Assembly: GCA_016929355.1 (NCBI GenBank)
Contig: JAFGJA010000658.1
Location: 1-10,599 of the forward strand
Origin: Anaerolineae bacterium
GTDB taxonomy: Bacteria; Chloroflexota; Anaerolineae; Aggregatilineales; Aggregatilineaceae
Length of the DNA stretch: 10,599 nucleotides
Direction of reading: 5' to 3'
A program made the position numbers and the translations under genes. Position 1 is the first letter of the stretch. Every line of letters begins with the position of its first letter. The notes below the pieces were generated by a model. That model worked only from the letters and a program-made list of their open reading frames with translations, did not search any database and was not told where the DNA came from. This document shows, in pieces, positions 6,644 through 10,599 of the stretch.

Positions 6644-6683
6644 CTAGCGGTTAGCTTTGTTTACCCATGCCAGCCCCCGCTAG
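6644..6683 (+). promoter_or_regulatory. Possible alternative helix competing with the greA terminator
   Basis: CTAGCGG (6644-6650) is perfectly complementary to CCGCTAG (6677-6683). The second arm covers the loop and the first base of the right arm of the downstream terminator hairpin. The two structures would exclude each other or form a pseudoknot. This is the geometry of an attenuator that could let transcription read on into lysS. Seven base pairs can occur by chance, so this is a speculative call. Confidence 0.25.
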
Positions 6684-6699
6684 CATGGGTTTTGTTTTG
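6663..6699 (+). terminator. Rho-independent terminator after greA
   Basis: ACCCATGC (6663-6670) and GCATGGGT (6683-6690) form a perfect eight-pair stem. It is extended by AGC/GCT around a CCCC loop with one mismatched pair, and it is followed directly by the T-rich run TTTGTTTTG. It lies 30 bases after the greA stop and 53-90 bases before the lysS ribosome-binding site. It would therefore separate greA and lysS transcription unless it is leaky or regulated. Confidence 0.88.
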
Positions 6700-6755
6700 T
6701 CTGCTGACGCTCCACCAATTCGGCGTTGGCTATGTTTAATTAGGAGACAGGATTG

Positions 6756-8291
6756 ATGTGGGAACCCACCAATACCCCGGAACAAGATCGATTTCGTAAA
6801 TTGCAGGAACTGCGCGCGCAGGGGATTGACGCCTACCCCACTCAGGTTGAGCGCACGCATACCACTGCCGCTGCCCGCCAAGCGTATGAAGTCATCAGCC
6901 CGGCAGATGCCGAGAGCCATGATGACGCCCCACCACTCAACGTTACGGTGTGTGGGCGCATCGTGCGCCAGAATTTGAAGGGTAAAGTTTACTTCGCGCA
7001 CATCGAAGATGGCGCAGGGCGCTTGCAGTTGTTCGTGCGGATCGACAATGTGGGCGAAGACACCTACGAGCTGATCAAGCAGCAGATCGATCTGGGCGAT
7101 TTTGTGCAGGCGAGCGGTTCGATGATGCGCACGCGAACCGGCGAGATCAGTGTATTGGTGGATGAGTTTGTGCTGTTATCCAAAGCCTTGAGTCCGCTGC
7201 CGGTGATCAAGGAGCGCGAACTTGAGGATGGCACGATTGAGCGTTACGGCGAATTCAGTGATGTCGAAGAACGCTATCGCCAGCGTTACGCTGATCTTGC
7301 CGTGAATCCCGATACACGCGAGGTGTTTCGCAAGCGCGCACGCACCTTGAGTGCTATGCGGCAATTTCTGGATGGCGAAGGCTTTCTCGAAGTCGAAACG
7401 CCGATCTTGCAACCGATTTACGGCGGCGCGGCGGCGCGACCTTTTGTGACGCATCACAACCAACTACACCAGGATTTGTTCCTGCGCATCAGCTTTGAGT
7501 TGTATCTCAAGCGGCTGTTGGTGGGTATGTACGATGCTGTATACGAGATCGGGCGCGATTTTCGTAACGAGGGCGTGAGCTTTAAGCACAATCCTGAATT
7601 CACGCAGATGGAGTTCTACAAAGCCTACATCGACTATCATGGTGTGATGGACCTCACCGAGCGCATGATCGCTTTTATTGCGGAACAGGTCACGGGCAGC
7701 ACCAGGATTACGTTTGCGGGGCACGAGATCGAACTTGCGCCGCCCTGGAAACGAATCACGCTGCGCGCTGCGATCCGCGAGAAAACGGGGATCGATTACG
7801 TTGATCACCGGGACGCGCCCTCGTTGCACGCCGCGATGCAAGCTGCCGGGATCAATGCGTCACCGAAGGACACCTGGGGCAAATTGGTCGATACGTTGTT
7901 GGGTGATGCGGTGGAACCGGATTTGATCCAGCCGACGTTTATGCTCGACTACCCGCGTGATATTTCGCCACTCGCCAAGATGATTCCTGGCGATGAGATG
8001 CACGTCGAGCGCTTCGAATTTTTCATTGGCGGCATGGAGATGGGTAACGCCTTCACCGAACTGAACGATCCCACTGATCAGGAGCAGCGATTCCTTGAGA
8101 TGGGGCGTCTTTATGCGGACGAAGACGAAGAGGCCATGCCGATGGATGAAGATTATCTGCGCGCGATGCGCTACGGGATGCCACCTTGTGGTGGTTTCGG
8201 GATCGGGGTGGATCGCCTTGTAATGCTGCTGGCGGATAAAAGCACGATCCGCGAAGTGCTGCTGTTCCCGCATTTGCGCGAACGGCAGTAG
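6756..8291 (+). CDS. lysS: Lysyl-tRNA synthetase, class II
   Basis: This enzyme charges tRNA-Lys with lysine using ATP in the cytosol. The product has 511 residues, close to the roughly 500 usual for bacterial LysRS. An N-terminal OB-fold anticodon-binding domain spans about 62-140 (VTVCGRIVRQNLKGKVYFAH at its start). The class II core then shows motif 1 around FLEVETPILQPIYGGAAARP (210-229), motif 2 FRNEGVSFKHNPEFTQMEFY (269-288), the lysine-site segment GGMEMGNAFTELNDP, and motif 3 G-I-G-V-D-R at 482-487. All key elements are intact. The linker between the OB fold and the core (150-170) is about 12 residues longer than in E. coli. I chose the ATG at 6756, nine bases after AGGAG (6742-6746). 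A TTG at 6753, six bases after it, would add one residue. No clear promoter lies between the greA terminator and this gene, so read-through is likely to contribute. Confidence 0.97.
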   Translation: MWEPTNTPEQDRFRKLQELRAQGIDAYPTQVERTHTTAAARQAYEVISPADAESHDDAPPLNVTVCGRIVRQNLKGKVYFAHIEDGAGRLQLFVRIDNVGEDTYELIKQQIDLGDFVQASGSMMRTRTGEISVLVDEFVLLSKALSPLPVIKERELEDGTIERYGEFSDVEERYRQRYADLAVNPDTREVFRKRARTLSAMRQFLDGEGFLEVETPILQPIYGGAAARPFVTHHNQLHQDLFLRISFELYLKRLLVGMYDAVYEIGRDFRNEGVSFKHNPEFTQMEFYKAYIDYHGVMDLTERMIAFIAEQVTGSTRITFAGHEIELAPPWKRITLRAAIREKTGIDYVDHRDAPSLHAAMQAAGINASPKDTWGKLVDTLLGDAVEPDLIQPTFMLDYPRDISPLAKMIPGDEMHVERFEFFIGGMEMGNAFTELNDPTDQEQRFLEMGRLYADEDEEAMPMDEDYLRAMRYGMPPCGGFGIGVDRLVMLLADKSTIREVLLFPHLRERQ

Positions 8292-8316
8292 GAATTCAGG
8301 TTACACAAAAAGGTGC

Positions 8317-8367
8317 GTAGGGGCGAGGCGACGCCTCGTCCTGGGCGACCCACCGGGTCGCCCCTAC
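8317..8367. repeat. Nested inverted-repeat element (REP/MITE-like)
   Basis: The 51-base block is bounded by perfect 10-base inverted ends, GTAGGGGCGA (8317-8326) and TCGCCCCTAC (8358-8367). Inside are two further palindromes: CGAGGCG-A-CGCCTCG (8324-8338) and a nine-pair stem GGGCGACCC/GGGTCGCCC (8343-8351 and 8355-8363) with a three-base loop. The block occupies the 121-base gap between convergent lysS and the transaldolase/isomerase gene. It could act as a bidirectional transcription stop, although no T-run follows. Similar GTAGGGGCG...CGCCCCTAC blocks occur as dispersed intergenic repeats in Chloroflexota genomes as I recall; copy number cannot be judged from one window. Confidence 0.8.
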
Positions 8368-8412
8368 AATTCTGTCTCACGGAGAACGGGCCGGGGGCAA
8401 GGTTGCGCGCGT

Positions 8413-10599
8413 TTACCATCCACGCCGTTTGGCGGCGGCGATCCGAATCGCGCCGAGGAAACGTACCAACCCTTCGGAAACGCTGCCTTCCGGCAAATGG
8501 AACCGGATCACACGCCGGTTTTTTGCCTGCAATGCTTCGAGATCACCCTGCGCCTGGGCGCGTTTCAACTGCATGAAATCATAAGCCTCGCCGGGGATTG
8601 GAATTTGTTCGTAATTTTCCACCGTGATCTGGATAAAGACGCCCGTATTCGGGCCGCCTTTGTGCAATTGCCCGGTTGAGTGTAGGAAACGCGGCCCATA
8701 ACCCAGCGTGATTGCGCGGGTCGTGGCGTGGCGCAGTTCTTGCCGGATCGATTCCAGTAATTCAGTGTGGCGCTCAGTCGCCGCGAGATAGGCCATCAGC
8801 GCGATATAATCACCAGATCGTGCCTGACTGATGTGCGCCAGCAGCAAATTAACCAGTTCGCCATAATCGAAGTTGCGCTGATTCCCGATAAGGTGCAGGG
8901 TTGCGGCGGTTTTACTATCCGCGTAGAGCTTGAGGCCGCTTTCTTCTAACAGGGGGGCATCATCCGGGAGCGCACCACGATCTGCCAATTGATCCAGTAA
9001 GTTTTTGGTATTGGTTTTGCTCTCTTGCACATTTGGTTGGTCGAAGGGATTAATTTGCAGCAGATGACCGGCGATGGCGGTCGCAAATTCCCACCGGAAA
9101 AATTCGCCGCCGAGATCATACAGGTCAGCCAGATGCAGCGTCACCACCGGATACCCCGCAACTTTCATCTCATCCATCTGGCTGTCAAGTGGAATGGATG
9201 GGCTATCCAACCGCAGATACACAAACAGCCGGTCATCATCAAAATCACGCGCATCAAGGGGGATGACGCCCGCGATGGGCACAATACCCTTGCCCTCTTT
9301 ACCGGTACTTTCCGCGATCAACTGTTCGGCCCATAAGCCAAAACTGTGGATTTCATCGGAAGCGACCAGACTCACTTTATCGCGGCCCTGTTTGGCTAAC
9401 AAGCCCATAATCACACCTAGCCAGGCGGCGGGATTATTGTTGGTCGGTACGTTACTCGCGCAAGCGGTTGCCATCCGGCGCGCGCTGGCGATCAGCCGGT
9501 CCAGATCAAGCCCCATCACGGCGGCAGGGACCAACCCGAAGTAACTGAGGACGCTGTAACGCCCGCCAATGTCTTCGGGATTCAGAAACAGGTATTTGAA
9601 GCCGCTATCGCGCGCGGTGGTTTCGAGGCGCGTGCCTGCGTCAGTAATCGCGCAGAATTGCTCGCCCGCGTTAGCGCTGCCTTGTTCCTCGATGAGTTGG
9701 TAGAAATATTTGTACAGCGAGATGGTTTCGGTGGTTGTGCCAGACTTCGTCGCCACAATAAACAGCGTATGCGCGAGATCAATCGTTTCGGTTGCCAGCC
9801 GGATCGCCTGCGGATCGGTGGTGTCCAGCACGATCAGATCGGGGAAACCGGGCAGCACGCCGAAGGTTTGGCGCATCACTTCCGCCGCAAGACTGCTGCC
9901 GCCCATGCCGAGCAAGACCGCGTGCGAATAGCCTTGCTGTGCGACCTCATCACGCAGCGCGTAGACCGGCTCGTAGAAGTCGTCCGGGGCGTCAATAATA
10001 TCCAGCCAGCCCAGACGGGCGCTGATGATATGCTGGTGCGTCGATTCGCGTTTCCAGAGCGAGGGGTCTTTTTCCCAGATGCGCGCGACAACGTGATCAT
10101 CTTCAAACTGGGAGAGGGTATCGCGCACGTTGTATTCATATTCCGCGATGCTCAATTCCTGACGCGCCATCACGCCCGTGAGAATGACCTGTCGTTTGCC
10201 TTCCACTGCTTCGAGCAACCGGCGATAATCGTTGGTAAAGGCTTCCACGCCGTCACCCTGAAGCTGCTGCACGACTTTATCCATGCGCACGCCGACTTCG
10301 GCCAACTGCGCCATCAATTCGCGCGCTTCCTCAATGCCATCTGTCAATGTGCAGCTGGCCGTGCCGTGATCGGTGAAGGCGACAATGGTCGCAGGCGGCA
10401 GCGTGTTGACCGTATGCGGGCCGATGAGTGCATCGACATAATACGTATCGGGATAGTTCGGATTTTTGGTGCTGGTGCTGGCCCATAGCGGGCGCTGGAC
10501 GCGCGCCCCGGCTGCGCGCAAAGCGGCGAAACGTTCGCCTTCAAAAATTTCCTGGAAGTGGGCGTAGGCAAGTTTGGCGCTGGCAATCGCGGCCTGGCC
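8413..10599 (-). CDS. Bifunctional transaldolase / glucose-6-phosphate isomerase, N terminus missing
   Basis: The open frame runs off the right edge, leaving 728 C-terminal residues of a fusion that is usually about 940-950 long. Window residues about 1-150 are the end of transaldolase (pentose phosphate pathway): AKLAYAHFQEIFEGERF, then QRPLWASTSTKNPNYPDTYY and GPHTVNTLP. The Schiff-base lysine region lies outside the window. The rest is a phosphoglucose isomerase domain that interconverts glucose-6-phosphate and fructose-6-phosphate. Its two SIS subdomains show GMGGSSLAAE (231-240), the phosphate-binding ATKSGTTTET (283-292), GGRYSVLS (345-352), GKEGKG (433-438) and the C-terminal FLHSTGQLHKGGPNTG (638-653). 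Residues after about 690 form a short extra tail. The first in-frame alternative start (TTG at 10521) falls inside the conserved transaldolase domain and is not real. The fusion joins two enzymes that share fructose-6-phosphate. The gene is convergent with lysS. Confidence 0.93.
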   Translation of the reverse strand, partial: GQAAIASAKLAYAHFQEIFEGERFAALRAAGARVQRPLWASTSTKNPNYPDTYYVDALIGPHTVNTLPPATIVAFTDHGTASCTLTDGIEEARELMAQLAEVGVRMDKVVQQLQGDGVEAFTNDYRRLLEAVEGKRQVILTGVMARQELSIAEYEYNVRDTLSQFEDDHVVARIWEKDPSLWKRESTHQHIISARLGWLDIIDAPDDFYEPVYALRDEVAQQGYSHAVLLGMGGSSLAAEVMRQTFGVLPGFPDLIVLDTTDPQAIRLATETIDLAHTLFIVATKSGTTTETISLYKYFYQLIEEQGSANAGEQFCAITDAGTRLETTARDSGFKYLFLNPEDIGGRYSVLSYFGLVPAAVMGLDLDRLIASARRMATACASNVPTNNNPAAWLGVIMGLLAKQGRDKVSLVASDEIHSFGLWAEQLIAESTGKEGKGIVPIAGVIPLDARDFDDDRLFVYLRLDSPSIPLDSQMDEMKVAGYPVVTLHLADLYDLGGEFFRWEFATAIAGHLLQINPFDQPNVQESKTNTKNLLDQLADRGALPDDAPLLEESGLKLYADSKTAATLHLIGNQRNFDYGELVNLLLAHISQARSGDYIALMAYLAATERHTELLESIRQELRHATTRAITLGYGPRFLHSTGQLHKGGPNTGVFIQITVENYEQIPIPGEAYDFMQLKRAQAQGDLEALQAKNRRVIRFHLPEGSVSEGLVRFLGAIRIAAAKRRGW

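Noticed and set aside
6640..6654. TCGTCTAGCGGTTAG resembles the D-arm of a tRNA-Glu gene.
   Set aside because: No matching acceptor stem, anticodon arm or GGTTCGA T-loop follows. The downstream bases form the greA terminator instead. At most it is a chance match or a small remnant.
9658..10488. A 276-codon open frame on the plus strand opposite the transaldolase/isomerase gene.
   Set aside because: It lies wholly inside a clearly conserved gene on the other strand, and its protein has no recognisable domain. Long antisense frames are expected in GC-rich coding DNA.

Overview
The window looks like chromosomal DNA from a free-living bacterium, most likely a member of the Chloroflexota. This assignment is an inference. 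It rests on a transaldolase/glucose-6-phosphate isomerase fusion, a greA-lysS pair, GC-rich inverted-repeat intergenic elements of a kind I associate with that phylum, and the general flavour of the proteins. No phage, plasmid, IS or CRISPR signal was seen, and there is no rRNA or intact tRNA gene.

Layout. Positions 1-2339 hold a tight minus-strand gene cluster read right to left: a HAD-family hydrolase, an alpha/beta hydrolase resembling the biphenyl-hydrolase-like (BPHL) group, an unrecognised cytosolic beta-sandwich protein, and the first 29 codons of a short-chain dehydrogenase that leaves the window. The gaps are 5, 15 and 9 bases, so they are probably one transcript. Divergent from this, across 74 bases, is a plus-strand YihY/BrkB-type membrane protein (2414-3358). 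It is followed by a short hairpin-containing gap. Positions 3486-5638 carry two minus-strand family 2 glycosyltransferases. One has a hydrophobic C-terminal segment. The other is DPM1-like, with an unusual soluble helical tail.

A 520-base AT-rich gap (5639-6158) contains a convincing sigma70-type promoter at 6010-6038 that reads into greA (6159-6632). GreA is followed by a clear intrinsic terminator, then by lysS (6756-8291), a class II lysyl-tRNA synthetase. Between lysS and the convergent last gene lies a compact nested inverted repeat (8317-8367). The rest of the window, 8413-10599 on the minus strand, is the C-terminal part of a transaldolase fused to a full glucose-6-phosphate isomerase domain. 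Its N-terminal portion lies outside the window.

Functionally this is mostly housekeeping: transcript-cleavage factor, tRNA charging, central sugar-phosphate metabolism and envelope or glycan glycosyltransferases. One less familiar metabolic cluster sits at the left edge. I see no strong evidence of a wholly new system. The points most worth a second look are the unrecognised 272-residue protein and its operon, the Asp-to-Glu change at the catalytic tip of GreA, the possible attenuator between greA and lysS, and the nested inverted repeat.
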